From: Synaphobranchus kaupii
Taxonomy: Eukaryota; Chordata; Actinopteri; Anguilliformes; Synaphobranchidae
Direction: 5' to 3'
DNA: 64,000 bases
NCBI GenBank assembly: GCA_029718625.1
Contig: CM056389.1
Location: forward strand, 22,725,381 to 22,789,380
Shown: piece by piece, positions 22,134 through 34,260 of the stretch
How positions within the stretch are numbered: the stretch's first letter is position 1
Layout: each line of letters begins with the position of its first letter
Notes under the pieces: model-generated
Told to the model about the DNA's origin: nothing
The model's input: the letters and a program-made list of their open reading frames with translations, nothing else
Databases searched by the model: none
Translations under genes and position numbers: made by a program

Positions 22134-22775
22134 GGCCGCGATCACACCGGACGCGCTTTGTAGGCTTGAAAACGCGAGGAGCACTACCTGTCTTGATTTT
22201 ACGAAAGCCTACTCTGAAAAAGCAGTTGGAGGCGTCTTTTTTGCTGTTGCTAGGCAACCGAACTCCGTTCCTGTCAATCACTTAGCTGACGTTGTTAACG
22301 GTGTTAGCGAACTAAATTTACCCGAAAGTTTGCTTCGTTATTTGTCTTTAAAAAGCCGCGAATAAGCGGAGTGCCTTGGATCGCTTATTTTTATCATGGT
22401 ATTCACGATTATTGAAATCATATAACTCCTGGTAGGCTGAAATGGCAACTTTAACGTTACCATTTTTTTCCTCAATCGTCTTCGTTTACACGGAACCGAC
22501 AGGGAGAATCAAGGTCCGCCTCTACTTTCGTGCGATTGGACAGGAGAAAAGAATGACAGTGACGTGGCGCGCATTTTTTCTCAGAGCGCTTCAAGTTGAG
22601 ATATTTTCAACCCTGTGCGCACCGAGCATTTTTCGAAAAACAGCGAGGCGCCTGGAGCGGATAAACGCGAGGCGCCCGGGGCGCAAAAGCAGCGTGGAAA
22701 ACGCTTCAAACTCATTGAAAACAATTCGAAAAAGGCGCCCCCAGCTGTTAAAGCGGATCCGGTGTGATCGCGGCC
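22134..22775. mobile_element. Harbinger-like MITE, TSD TAA
   Basis: Inverted ends GGCCGCGATCACACCGGA and TCCGGTGTGATCGCGGCC are perfect over 18 bases and flanked by TAA at 22131-22133 and 22776-22778. The interior is GC-rich near both ends. Removing it rejoins a sequence like GTCTTTT(C/T)AACTGCA(G/A)AA, also seen at 338 in unit A. Open frames at 22442 and 22591 are inside it and not genes. Confidence 0.85.
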
Positions 22776-22778
22776 TAA

Positions 22779-23789
22779 GTCTTTTTAACTGCAAAAAGGT
22801 TAAAGAAGGTAGTTATGGAAATACAGTTTTAAAATAGGGCTATTAGTATTCTATGGAAAATTAAATACATTTAACGTTATGTTATTCAACACTGGATTGC
22901 CGGATGCATAACTCCAACCTTCCATGTGTGGGCTACGAGCTAGCGAGCGAGCTAGAGAGTTTCTGCACAGCAGAGTTTTTTTTCCGGTAGTGTAGAACGT
23001 CACCTTCGGGAAATGTTTTGGTACCGGACAACTAGGTTTAGTTTCGTTTTATGTAGGCTATAATGCATGTTGATTCGCTTCGTAGTAGCCTAGCTTGTTT
23101 CTGCTTCCTGACGAGAAGCAGGAAGTAACGTTGGCGAACAAGCTTAATTGGACAACGCATATTTCCCAGGAATCTTAGCCAGAAAGAAAACAATAGATAC
23201 TACTAAGGAAGTACATACCAGAGATTATTCTTCTTCTTCTTATTATTATTATTATAATTAAAAGTGTTTGCAGTAAGCAACATTATCTGCAGAGTAGCGT
23301 AGACTAGAGCCACATTCGGAGGCTATTGTTTTTTTGTTTTTTTTAAGTGACTAACCATGAATCAGATATGTTTGGGGAATTGGCGGTTTATAAATCCGAT
23401 CTCTTAAAGGCTTGCAGCTTAAAAGAGGCTATCCTCAATTCTTAATGTAGGCTATTATCGTAAATTCTTAATTTTCCTACTAGTTAATTTTATGGTGACC
23501 TTGTGTTATGTGTGAAAAGGATAAAGTGAACAGAGCTGAAGTGAAGAAATTAATGAATAAAGAAATGTTGGCCGAGGCAAGGGGTTTTCAGTCAGTCAGT
23601 CATGACCGCAAGAGCAGAGCGTAACACCCTCCCCAAACCAGACAAAAGCGAGCGAAACATTGTGAAACATTGAAAACCTGTTTTGCCTTTGCAATAAAAA
23701 TATGTTAATGTGTCAGTGTGAAAATTATAACAGTCTAAGAAATTAAAAGAACTTAACAGTTGCACATTGTTTTTGTGGAAAATACACAT
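22779..23789. other. No gene; mixed repeat-derived spacer
   Basis: The first 70 bases resemble the OR-unit flank at 340-400. The rest has GCTAGCGAGCGAGC-type low complexity and short ATT runs (23235-23260), with no coding frame or transposon ends recognised. Confidence 0.4.
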
Positions 23790-23859
23790 GTGCACTGCTG
23801 GGCTCGAACCCACTATCCACTCTGTGACAGACTGCAGTTTTAACTAAGCCACAGTAACT
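23790..23859 (-). repeat. tRNA-like remnant, probable SINE head
   Basis: On the minus strand it has an A-box-like TGTGGCTTAGTTAA and a good B box GGGTTCGAGCCC at tRNA-like spacing. The outer strands pair poorly as an acceptor stem, so it is more likely a SINE head or tRNA pseudogene than a working tRNA gene. Confidence 0.4.
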
Positions 23860-24044
23860 TATTGGAAAGCCTGAAGCCATTAGCTATATTAACATTAAAA
23901 AACATTAGTATGAAGCGTTTTTATTGAACGATAAGTTTGATGAGCAGGTATACGGACCATACCCTCAAATAATAATTCTCCCCATTGGATAACATCGTGA
24001 CAGAGGCAGGCAGTTTGGCAGGAAAATGGGGGGAAGGGGAAAGG

Positions 24045-24196
24045 GAAGAAGAAGAAGAAGAAGAAGAAGAAGAAGAAGAAGAAGAAGAAGAAGAAGAAGA
24101 AGAAGAAGAAGAAGAAGAAGAAGAAGAAGAAGAAGAAGAAGAAGAAGAAGAAGAAGAAGAAGAAGAAGAAGAAGAAGAAGAAGAAGAAGAAGAAGG
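24045..24196. repeat. Pure GAA/TTC microsatellite, about 50 units
   Basis: An uninterrupted run of about 50 GAA triplets follows a purine-rich GGGGAAGGGGAAAGG lead. The poly-Glu, poly-Phe and poly-Leu frames through it are artefacts. Long purine-pyrimidine mirror repeats of this kind can form triplex DNA. Confidence 0.97.
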
Positions 24197-24656
24197 GCAA
24201 AATAACCCAAGTTTGGGGCTTTATTGTGTGGATGTGTGAAGTTGTATCTGAATGCTGTGTGGTTACATTAGGTCAGAACATACAGAAGTTAATGTTTTTA
24301 AGGGCTGAGAGTCTATTGTCATTGTGGTTACTTCTGTAGGAAACCCTGAAAAGTGCCAAACTCTCGGTGCTGTATAGGTATGGGGCATGCCCCGCCAAGC
24401 CGTAACTTGGCGGATGGCATACCTGCCATCCCAATAATTGTATTTAGATCATATACTTGCTGCGGTGTGGGCTGCGTGAGTTCTCACTCGGCCCCCTCTC
24501 TCTCCTCCTCACACACGCACGAAAAGAAACCACGGCCCATACCAGAAACTTGGATGCTGATAATAATTGGTTGAACCCAAGTTTGTTTTAGATTATGATT
24601 GATCACCTGATGTAATTGGCTTAGTTTACGAGTTTGTGCCAGACGAAGATGCTAAA

Positions 24657-24790
24657 ATGGAGAATAAAATAAGAAAAGGAGGAGCAGAAAAGGCTAGGAT
24701 AAAAAAAAAAGGCAATGGAAGAAGAAGCGGCCAAATGTGCCAAATTAACTGACATATTTCGAACACAAACACAAATGCAGCTGATGATGA
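24657..24790 (+). pseudogene. Possible N-terminal scrap of a hAT-like transposase
   Basis: The start MENKIRKGGAEKARIKKK, then after a one-base slip in an A run a frame reading EEEAAKCAKLTDIF, resembles the charged KRKSGAEKRK...KLTDFF-type N-terminus of transposase-derived fish proteins with zinc-finger/hAT domains. A GTAGCG donor-like site follows. The match is short and broken, and nothing downstream supports a whole gene. Confidence 0.3.
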
Positions 24791-24799
24791 GAAAGGTAG

Positions 24800-25725
24800 C
24801 GTGTTAAGATGTCATAGGTGTGTAAAGCACAATATCATTGCATGCCACCCACAATTAAAGTTTATTGTTCAGGAATTTTAAAGCATGACTGGCGTATTTA
24901 CGAATAACTGCTTTGATAAATGCAAAATTGTTTTGGGATCATCTAATTGTGAAAGGCATTTTGCTATATAGTCTCTGAGCAGCCAGGGTTTCAAAAAAAT
25001 AAAGAAATTTAGTGGGGGGAGTTATTTAGAGGGGGGAGTTAATTGTGTTGGAAATTATTATTCTTGTTTATTATTATTATGAGGCCATGAAAGGTATTAT
25101 AATAATAATAAGTAAATTATTAAGTAACACTGTTTTAGATGTAGCTAACGTTAGCTAACATAGCATAGCCTTCTTGCTGTCGCTTCTTGTTGGTTTTGTT
25201 AGCTAACATTATTAACTTTTTATTTATTTGACGTCTAATGTCACCCTTCAACCATGAGGTAACGTTAGCTATCTAGCAAAAGTTAACAGCCAAATTAAGT
25301 TAGTTTAACTTGATAATTTACTGGAGATTTAAATGTTACATTCAGAGAGCTCACGTTAGTTAATCGTCATGGATGGACGTTTTATATCTTTCTGGCCATT
25401 GTCACGAACGTGAACATCTGCCAAGTTAAGAGTGTTATTTACTAAATTAGAAAAACGATGACTAAAACAGCAATTAAAGGCCTTATGATAACGGTCACTT
25501 CTTAACGTTCAAAAACAATAGTTGCAGCAGTTTTTATTAATAGTCAGTGCTAACATTATTCCAGAGACATTAAATGCCTAACGTTAGGACAATATGCTTT
25601 ATTTGCACAGCACTAGCCTACTTATTGAAGTTGTACATTAGTATTAGGCGATGAAAGGTATTTTTCTTAATTATTATTATTATTATGTTTTAAGTGACAG
25701 AGTCTGCTGTTAGGCCAATTCATTG
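24800..25725. other. AT-rich region without a gene
   Basis: Contains several AACGTTAGCTA-type motifs and ATT runs. No open frame or transposon ends are recognised. Confidence 0.4.
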
Positions 25726-26035
25726 ATGAAAAACATATTCATAAATTCACTAAAAATCACTGTTCCATTGAAGAGATTTAAAATGTGCCCTCATTAGGAA
25801 CATAGATATGTATTTTATGGGAACAATATACTACAAAATCTCTGGACAGATGCAGACTCAGATTGTTTGTTTGTTTGCTTGGTAATGCTGCAATTTAAAA
25901 ACATTTAAAGCAAGATAAAAATGAACAGCTAAAATATAAACAGCCTACTGCTTCACTACCCCGCTAGTTAGCCACAGTGACAGTGGTGCTGCACACAGCA
26001 TGTTTAAAACTTTCTTTCTAAAATATGCACACTGA
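25726..26035. repeat. 310-bp segment, copy 2 of a near-identical pair
   Basis: Matches 18586-18895 without gaps. The mismatches I see are TGTA(C/T)TTTATGG, CACAGTG(G/A)CAG and AACTTT(A/C)TTTC. Both flanks differ, so the unit itself was copied, 7.1 kb away in the same orientation. Confidence 0.85.
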
Positions 26036-26199
26036 CTTCATGTGCTCACTAACTCAGCTAGCATTAGTAACGTTACTAATGAAAAATAGACCATTTTAGC
26101 TCTTTTGTTGGCCTTTTTATGATACATTTTTTAAAATATAAAACAATTATAAGATACGTATACAAGAGATAACTCGTAAAATAGGTATGTATAGTGGTG

Positions 26200-28660
26200 A
26201 TATTAGAACTAATTGTTTGAGTATGGTGCGGTGGCAATATAAGCTAACTTGACAACTGTAGCAACAAACAAATGGCTCGACTGGCCACAGGACATTTCAT
26301 CAGTACAAAGTTCTAAAACGGATATCGTAACAATAATAATTTAATACCCGATATCTTTGCTGCCTAGCTATGCGTTATATCTTGTTGTGAGGGGAAGTGT
26401 AAGGTTCGGAGAATCAAACGTGACCAATAAGGATTTCTAAAAACGTATCTAGAGAAAGATAGGCCACAAAACGCGACACAAAATAATCCGCACCAGGACT
26501 GGGTTAACACAGGATAGGGAGCAAAACTTCCCTAGCACAAAGCAAAATAACCTCCAAAAACTGAGGCGATCTCGATAAACAGCGAGAATAACTAACATAA
26601 GAACCTCACGCACTAAAATAATTAGGCGTAACAAGAGGTAATGAAACTCAAAACAAAAACGAGTGAAGGAAACGAATAGAAAAGAAAACCTGTTAGCCAA
26701 AGCTCTTGTGGAAAAAGAGCTGAACACAACTGGCAACAGGTAAAAAGAATAAATAATAAAGATTGGAAAGGAACGACAAAACCAATCTAATCTTAAATCT
26801 TTATAACCGGACTTGCTGCGTTTCCTATTAGTACAACCAGAAATGCAGCGACCGACATTTCTATACCTTTACCGACTTCGTATGTCTACATAGCAAAGAC
26901 AATCTCGAAGTACGGAAATGCGGAAGTCCTGATGTATTTATAGCCCGCAGGAAACGCGAAACAGGTGAAGGGAATAATTGTCGGGCAAGACGCGAAAACC
27001 GGAATGGAGTCGGAAAAAATCCGATAGATTCTTGACGTCGCCAAACAGGAAACTAAAAACGTCGAAAAGCAAAGGCTGCAAATAACCATGACACTTGTAA
27101 AGTTAAGGTTGCGTGTGGGTACGAGAGATAGGGGGCGGGGTGGAGTAGTTACGTTTTACACATGGTGACTGGCCTTCTTGAGACCCGGGGCTATAGCCCA
27201 ATAGCCAGGACTTAAGCACACCCCTGCTGTCACTGTCAGTGAGACACTGTTCTCTACTGACCCTACCTGGTTACATAAAGACACTTATATCTAAAATAAA
27301 ATTTCCATGGAGTCTATATTCAAATGACTTATTTACTTTTCTGCTGATGTGATAGGATTACTTATCTCAATGAAAAGATGCCTTATTGATTAATGAAAAA
27401 CTTTTTTTTTTTTAGAATAGCCAAAAATGGTCTTGAAATGGAGAGTTAATTTTCAAGACAGTTTTTGTGTGTAATGAAGATTATTTTAGAAATTGAAATA
27501 TTTTTCTGGCCTCATGCGTCATTACTCTAATTCTGAAGACTTAATGTTATAGTTGTCATTTTTTCTAACCTTTGCCGAAATCTAACCTTTGCCGAAATAT
27601 TGATGAAACTGATTTGTAGTTACTGCTATTATTTCTCAGCAGATACTGTTAATGTTATGCAGGGGAACAGTGTTTGCAATGTCTTATTGTATGGTTTGAA
27701 AAATAAATTACAGCCAGACTTAACAGCATTTCTCATTTTATTAGTTTAGTTTTACGTAAACAACTTTGAATGTACATTCACTCACCGAGACGTAATTGTT
27801 GTTTTCCTGCTATTTTCGTAAGTTTGTTCTAATTTCCTAACTCGTCAATAGGGCTTGAGAAAATCCTTGCCTGCGTACATGGATTTTGGGTCAGAAGAAG
27901 ATACCATAGTTTTTTTTTAAACAATCAAAGATACCACAGTTCCCAAGATACCATAGCTACCATACCATTGATTCTATCAGAGAACATGCCTACAAAAATG
28001 AGGGAGATTTTCCTCATTGATATGTAACAATCACTGCTTGTGATGTTTCAAAAATGTACGTTAGTTTTACCACTCCACCACAGTATCTGCCACAATATGT
28101 TTCATATTGTGTTTTTTTTGAGTGCATTTCATATATTGTGGTTCAGTCCTGTTTTTTGTTTGATTTGCCATGAAGCTAGAACATTTTCCTGATGGTGGAA
28201 TATTATTTTATTGTAATCTTATCGAACATATAATAGACTATGGCGTATTAATGTCTTCCTGGGCTATAATTGTCACTTAGGGCATGGAAAATACTCATGC
28301 CAATTTACTATGCATATGTGCTAGATGCATCTAAAATTTTCCTTGGAGTATGTTGTATATGCTTTATAATGCACACAAAATGGGGGGATGATTTTGAAAT
28401 CGAGTTAATACATGAGTTTCTCTGACTGTGTGATTAGTCACAGTCATGTTTGCTGAATAAAGTAGGTTGTTTCTTATGTCATTATTAGGCTTATTATTTT
28501 TAGTGTTTTTATCTATAATTCGGATGTACGTAATTTACAGTTTGTATATATTAAATATATTAAATATTATGACAAAAATATTTTTGAATTGATCTGCAGA
28601 TCACTCATTTAAAATAAAAAAATAAAAATAGGAAAAACTGAACTTGAGATAGCATTATTA
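26200..28660 (+). repeat. OR-unit 3' flank with no OR gene
   Basis: Bases 26200-26385 match 37500-37670 and 56630-56790 (internal part of the hAT element). After the LTR at 26386-27093 the match resumes with 37740-38140 and 56870-57250, then with 57250-58385 up to the CACTCATTTAAAATAAAA segment. It is the tail of an OR unit whose receptor exon is no longer present. Nothing OR-like is visible upstream at 24-26 kb, where it would be expected. It also lacks the 900-bp block seen at 31412-32338. Confidence 0.7.
26386..27093. mobile_element. Solo LTR with CTTGT TSD
   Basis: Starts TGTGAGGGGAAGTG and ends AACCATGACA, with CTTGT at 26381-26385 and 27094-27098. The empty site (ATATCTTGTAAAGTTAAGG) is seen at 56780-56800. 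The AACCATGACA end is shared with LTR family A copy 2. No coding sequence is present; the frames at 26449 and 26886 are incidental. Confidence 0.8.
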
Positions 28661-28664
28661 GAGA

Positions 28665-28990
28665 TAACCATGGTCTGGACGAGAAGCTGGGTCGAGTAGG
28701 TGGTCAGGTATGGTCGAATCCTCCTGATGTTGTACAGGAGGAACCTGCAGGACCGTGCTGTTTCCCTGATGTGCTCCATGAAGTCCAGCTGGTCATCCAG
28801 GACCATCCCCAGATTCCTTGCAGAGCGGGAGGCAGCCACCATAGTACCGTCGACGGTGATGGAGAGGGCTTGCAGTGGGGAGGTCCTGTGAGGTATGAAG
28901 CGCAGTTCCGTATTGTGAAGGTTGAGCTTAAGGTGATGAGTAGCCATCCACATAGAAATGTCAGCCAGGCAGGCTGATATCCTCTCCTTA
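28665..28990 (-). pseudogene. L2-like LINE reverse transcriptase fragment
   Basis: On the minus strand it reads HHLKLNLHNTELRF, SITVDGTMVAASRSARNLG, LDDQLDFMEHIRETARSCR and IRRIRPYLTTYSTQLLVQTM, matching residues about 570-660 of the open frame at 45682-48075. It is truncated at both ends, carries a few substitutions, and joins the OR-unit flank at about 28665. Confidence 0.85.
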
Positions 28991-29281
28991 ACCTGTTAGG
29001 TAGGGGGGGAATGAGAAATAGTGCTATATAAGAGAAATGTCCAATACAAAAACAATGGTATACTGAAAAAAAATAGTACAAGTCTAAATAATACATTAAC
29101 CAAAATGTCAGTAACATGGCAAGTGTTGATGTATAAATCACTGTTAACATACCCCTAAAATGCTATTTCAAGAAGCAAGACTTGCATGCTAACAATTAAT
29201 TCAGGGAGCAAAGATGCAAACTAAACAGGCGAGTCTTGAGTCTACGCCAGAAGATGGTCAGAAGGGCAGAAGGGCCAAGAC

Positions 29282-29460
29282 CAGGGGCCTCATTTATAAA
29301 AAGTACTTTTGATCAAATTTGATCTTACGTGTGGTGTACGTAAAAAATCACGACAAAGTAGTGATTTATAAAATTTCGACGTGACTCCATTTGACCGTGG
29401 AAATGGTCGTAGCTCCACGTCAGGTCTTCACTTGACATACGCACATTACCTGGTGGTTAT
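29282..29460. mobile_element. Terminus of a GGGGCCTCATTTATAAA-type element
   Basis: CAGGGGCCTCATTTATAAAAAGT followed by TTGATCTTACGTGTGGTGTACG looks like the left end of a common fish DNA transposon or MITE. I did not find the matching right end, so the extent is a minimum. Confidence 0.4.
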
Positions 29461-29773
29461 GCCAAAGTATTGTAGCCTTGAGAGCCGCGCGTGAACGCTT
29501 ATTTGGCATGGAAAATTATCGTTGTTGTTATCAGCCTACAAAATTAGTTTAATTCTAAATTGAAAAGGAAACTGATAGTGTAATTACTGAATTTTAAGCC
29601 TTCCTTACATTATATACTATTATTATTGCATTGCTTCTCAAGCTTCTGGATTTGAGAATTTTGTTCCTGTTCATTTTAATAAGTCTTTTGTTTTATTTAT
29701 CCATTGTTTTTATATATTTTACTTTAACTGTGTAATAGGATTTTGCTGTAAAAAAAAGTTTTAAATAAAATTG

Positions 29774-29775
<2 letters not shown>

Positions 29776-29816
<41 letters not shown>
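29776..29816. repeat. ATT microsatellite
   Basis: About 13 uninterrupted ATT triplets. Confidence 0.9.
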
Positions 29817-29896
29817 AATAACAACAGTGTGTATTTTGTACATTCTATATCTGCTGTGTACCATGCTTGAGAGATTGTGTTGGTTTAAACTAACAA

Positions 29897-30303
29897 CAAC
29901 AAAAAAAAAGTCTGCCAGTCTGCAAATATCAGGATTCCTAAATGCTTACGAAGGTAATCCCATATGCAAACGGTCTGTAAAAATCATATATGATGATACT
30001 TGCAAAGTTTTTATAAAAAAGCATGTTGATTAGCAGCCTATTATATTATATATTTCTATACAATTCTTATACAATCTCTCAATGTTTTTTTTATAAGGAG
30101 TACCATGTATTAGGGAACTATTTAATTTTAGCATGAAATGTATATGCTAGCTCTCTACCACATATTTATTTTATTTAAGTTTAGTATATGGCATATGTGT
30201 TTTTTATAAGATTTTTACAGACCTTTTGCATATGGGATTTGCATATAGCATTTAGGAATCCTGTTATTTGCAGACTGGCAGACTTTTTTTTGTTGGTTTT
30301 ATG
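29897..30303. mobile_element. Foldback element with about 95-bp arms
   Basis: AAAAAGTCTGCCAGTCTGCAAAT...GGATTCCTAAATGC...CCCATATGCAAACGGTCTGTAAAAATC (from 29897) is repeated inverted at about 30205-30303. The arms are separated by about 220 AT-rich bases. It looks like a foldback MITE; no target duplication was settled. Confidence 0.65.
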
Positions 30304-31029
30304 AATGAAGTTCAACCATCGAGATTAAAAAAAAAAAACTGGAGGCAACTTCCGCTTATCGGTTCCATGGATTCCTATGGGAGCTGCTCATTGGGGCACT
30401 AAGCCAATTCAGTGGTCAACCCATCACGTCTCTGCAGTCTATGGGCAATACACACAGACAGCGCACAGAATCACGGGAATCGTAGTTCATTACAGAAGTT
30501 AACGGGGAGACGCGGTTGTTTCCATTACAGATATGCTCGGTTTTCTCATGTTATACGTCTCAAAAGAACCGAAAACGACACGCACTGATGGCTAGCTCAC
30601 AAGCTAAATCCATTAATAATCATATTGCAGCCTATGCAGTATGCACTGATCTGAACAGACCTAGCTAACTTCAGCTAGTATAATGCAAGAAATAGCCTAC
30701 AAGACTAGCCTATAAATAGCAAAGCAGAGACGAAGAAGCTCGAGAATTATACATCATATTGCATTAAAATACAATTACGAAATAAGAAAGGTATTCTATG
30801 AATGTACTATAAAGATAAGTATAAACTATAAGTACAATACCGGCAGCTTACCCATTCGCTTTATTTGACCGTGAAATAAAAATGGTGGATCTCCGTTTTG
30901 TCTCGTAATTCATCGGAGAAAATCGTAAAGTCACGTGGTGTGTAATCTCTGATTCGTAAAATAAATACGGATTTTCGGGGACTGGAATTTCGTAGAATAG
31001 ATACGAATGGGCTGTGAGACCAGGTTAAC
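30304..31029. other. No gene recognised
   Basis: Starts with an A run and GGAGGCAACTTCCGCTTATC. It has GC-richer patches with GTAAAGTCACGTGG and CGTAAAATAAATACGG, but no coding frame, TIR pair or RNA feature that I can support. Confidence 0.4.
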
Positions 31030-33599
31030 AGCATTTAGTTTAACGCAAACAACTTTGAATGCCCGTTAGTTTTACCACTCCACCACAGTATCTGCCACAA
31101 TATGTTTCATATTGTGTTTTTTTGAGTGCATTTCATATATTGTAGTGTAAGCCTTCATAGATGGCTCAGTCCTGTTTTATGTCTGATTTGCCATGAAGCT
31201 AGAACATTTTCCTGATGGTAGAATATTACTTTATTGTAATCTTATGAAACATATTATAGACTATGGCGTATTACTGTCTTCCTGGGCTATAATTGTCACT
31301 TTGGGCATGGAAAATTTTCATGCCAATTTACTGTGCATATGTGCTAGTTGAATGTAAAATCTTCCTTGGAGTGATTATAAATGTTGTTTATGCTTTATAA
31401 TGCACACAAAATATTCATATATTCATTTTATGACAGGTTTTGGATATGATTTTGGATCCATAGATATACCCCCTGCACTGATGAAAAAAGTTATTCCCAC
31501 TTGAATGTTATGCAAAAGTGAGCTTTATGAGCCAAAACAGTTGATTTTAGTTAAATATATGATTATTTTATGATTTAGATCAGTGCACAATTGAGCCATT
31601 TGGGATAGATTTTGTGTCATATATCTTTAATACTTCTGCATATCACCCTCAGAGTCTGCACACTTCTGGACAACGAGTCTGTAATCCAGGAAATGTATAG
31701 TTTTACTTGTTGTTGATATGTAGTTGCATTGAATTGCAAACTAATGAAAAACTATTTTTCGTTGTATTTTCCCAAGATTTATTTGCATTTGTGGCACTTT
31801 ACTTTGACCTAAATTATGAAAATAAACTAATCTAAAATATTATTGTAAATGGTACAACTGTCTTCTCTCATTTAAGCCGTTTTTCACGTTTCTGTGATGC
31901 TCACACGTGGAGTTATAAAGCCTTAATAGGTGAGAAATTACCAAATTTGGCATCTGCGCAAAAGGAATAAAGAAGGTGAAGTTATGGCAACCCGGTTACC
32001 AGGGGCCTGTTCCAGAAAGTGGACTCAATCTCAAGTCAGTCTAAACTTAAACTTGAAGACTGACTTGAGTGAGTAAGATGCAGCGTATCCGGATTTCTCG
32101 GTTTCAAAAGCACCAATTCCAAAGTAAGTGATCAAGATCGATCAAACTCGGATAGGTTAATGAGCCCAAACCATGCGCGTTCACTGTGAACTTAAAAAGC
32201 CATCCCTGATCAGACACAGAAAAAAATGATTCAATATGGAGTCTTAGTCCGAGTAACACCGCGCATCATTTTTTTCACAGCCATTGAACAAGAGACGATC
32301 ATTATGACATACAGTACAACAAAATTCAGAGCTGCCGTGGGGGGATAATTTTGAAATAGGGTTAATACATAAGTTTCTCTGACTGTGTGATCAGTCACAG
32401 TCATGTTTGCTGAATTAAGTAGGTTGTTTCTTATTTCATTATTAGGCTTATTATTTTTTGTGTTTTTATATATAATTCGGATGTACGTAATTTACAGTTT
32501 GTACAGTTACAGTTTGCAGGCCTATATTAAATATCTCGAAAAAAACATTTTTTAATTGACCTGCAAATCACTCATTTAAAATAAAAAAATAAAAATAGGA
32601 AATACTGAACTTGAGATAGCATTATTAGAGCACTAGTTAAAAGTGAACACATGAAACATTGGACGTATATTTCTTCATTATTAAATAATTTAAAATGCTT
32701 TTTATTATTTTATTTGCAGGAACGGTGCTTAATAATGTAAACGTATTTGCGATCAGGTAAATATAGTGTTTAACAACAATAGTACTGTGAATTTGGATAT
32801 AAACGCACCTGTGCACGCTTGCCATTTATGTAGGCTATTAAACCTGTAGCACGCTCTTTGATTTTAAAATGCATTATCGGCACATGTATTCTGCATACAG
32901 TTGCTTTGCCGATATTCTCTGAATTCCCAATGTTATACAAAAAGCTCCCACTGGCAAAAAGAAAAAAACCGCTGGGCAATGCAAAGCGCTTGAACTTGGA
33001 GTGGAGTGAGCTCAAAGAGTGACATTGTCGATATGAGGCTTTAGAAGGTAATTGAGTTAAATGACAGATTGCATGAAAAACCATAACATTCATGAAGATA
33101 CTCTTCTGAGTGAGCTCATTTCTAATCGCGGTTTAATTATTCTTTCGCGATGAAAAGCCTTGCGAATGATTACCATATCCACGTTGAAAAAGAAAGTACA
33201 CAATCAATGACATGATTGATACATGATTTATTTTTTTGTTTGCAGTGTAATTAGCTGGTTGAGATTTTTGGCTGTCAAGAACGGCGGTACGCTCATAAAT
33301 GAGGAAGAATTAGGCGACATAAACACCCCCCACACGAAGCAATGTAGTTTTCTGTAATAAACATTTTACAATTAGGCCTAGCATTTTTCTGTTATAATTG
33401 CAATATTTTATCATTCTTAAAAAATGTTTATATGCTCTATTGCACTACTGTTCAGAATTTGTAGAAACACTTCATAATGTAGGCTATTTAACTACTTTGA
33501 CAACACGACTTTAGTATTCCTTGCCTAAGAGCTCATATTTAGACCCGGTTCTTAAGGCAATTTGTCAACAAGATCTTTATGACTGCATGACTGAACGTA

Positions 33600-33765
33600 A
33601 GTGTATCATAATGGCTAAGGAGCTTGCAACTTCAACAGTTGTACGTTTATACCCAGGCAGGCACTGCCGTTGTACCCAGGAACAAGGTAAACTACCTAAG
33701 CTGAATTGTTCTATTAATACATTGTACTTAAAAGGGTCTGCTGAATGGCAAAATGCACTTTGAAC
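33600..33765 (+). repeat. Ancient SINE remnant in unit B
   Basis: TAATGGCTAAGGAGCTTG, ACCCAGGCAGGCACTGCCGT, GTACCCAGGAACAAGGT and GGGTCTGCTGAATGG line up with the head, central block and tail of the intact SINE at 11896-12139. The most complete copy in this position is at 49065-49240 in unit C. Confidence 0.6.
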
Positions 33766-33939
33766 TCAATACCTACAATGTACCTAAAGGGGATTATCCA
33801 TTCCACAGGGAAGGGGCGGTAATTGCGGATTTTAATTGATGTCCCAGAATAATTACACGCATTACACGCATTCCCCAAACACCAGGATATATATTCTGCA
33901 GCAAGAGTGGAGAAGCACATTAGGTGCTTACAGGTTTCT

Positions 33940-34260
33940 ACAGTGAGCAATGCTGAGGAGAACTGGTGAGTAGCGTTTTCCCCCTGCGTAAATTGTTCAG
34001 TTTTTCGCGATTCATTCAGGTGTTAATGAGTGTTCATGTTTCCACGCGCTTGTCTTCGACATGTAGCCTAAGTGGAATAGCGACAGCTAGTACTGGGACA
34101 ACGGAGTAAAAAGACAACAAAAAAAAAAAAAGGCGAACGCCACTGTTTACGCATTGTGCTCTGAATTGTCCTTTTGTGTTCTTGTTCATTAACTGGATTA
34201 TTGCTCGATGTATCCGACTGAAATAATTGTGTCTTGCAGGCGGTGTCATTTGGAAACAAT
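33940..34260 (+). other. Candidate upstream exon pair, unit B copy
   Basis: Donor-like GAGAACTG|GTGAGT (GT at 33966) and acceptor-like AATTGTGTCTTGCAG (AG at 34238-34239), about 270 bases apart. Here the downstream part has lost one T (GTCATTTGG against GTCATTTTGG in A and C), so any reading frame is shifted. This favours an untranslated exon or a fossil. Confidence 0.35.

Noticed and set aside
23790..23859. Functional tRNA gene on the minus strand
   Set aside because: A and B boxes are present but the acceptor stem pairs poorly. A SINE head or tRNA pseudogene is more likely.
23895..24239. Poly-Phe, poly-Leu and poly-Glu open frames
   Set aside because: They are translations of the GAA/TTC microsatellite.
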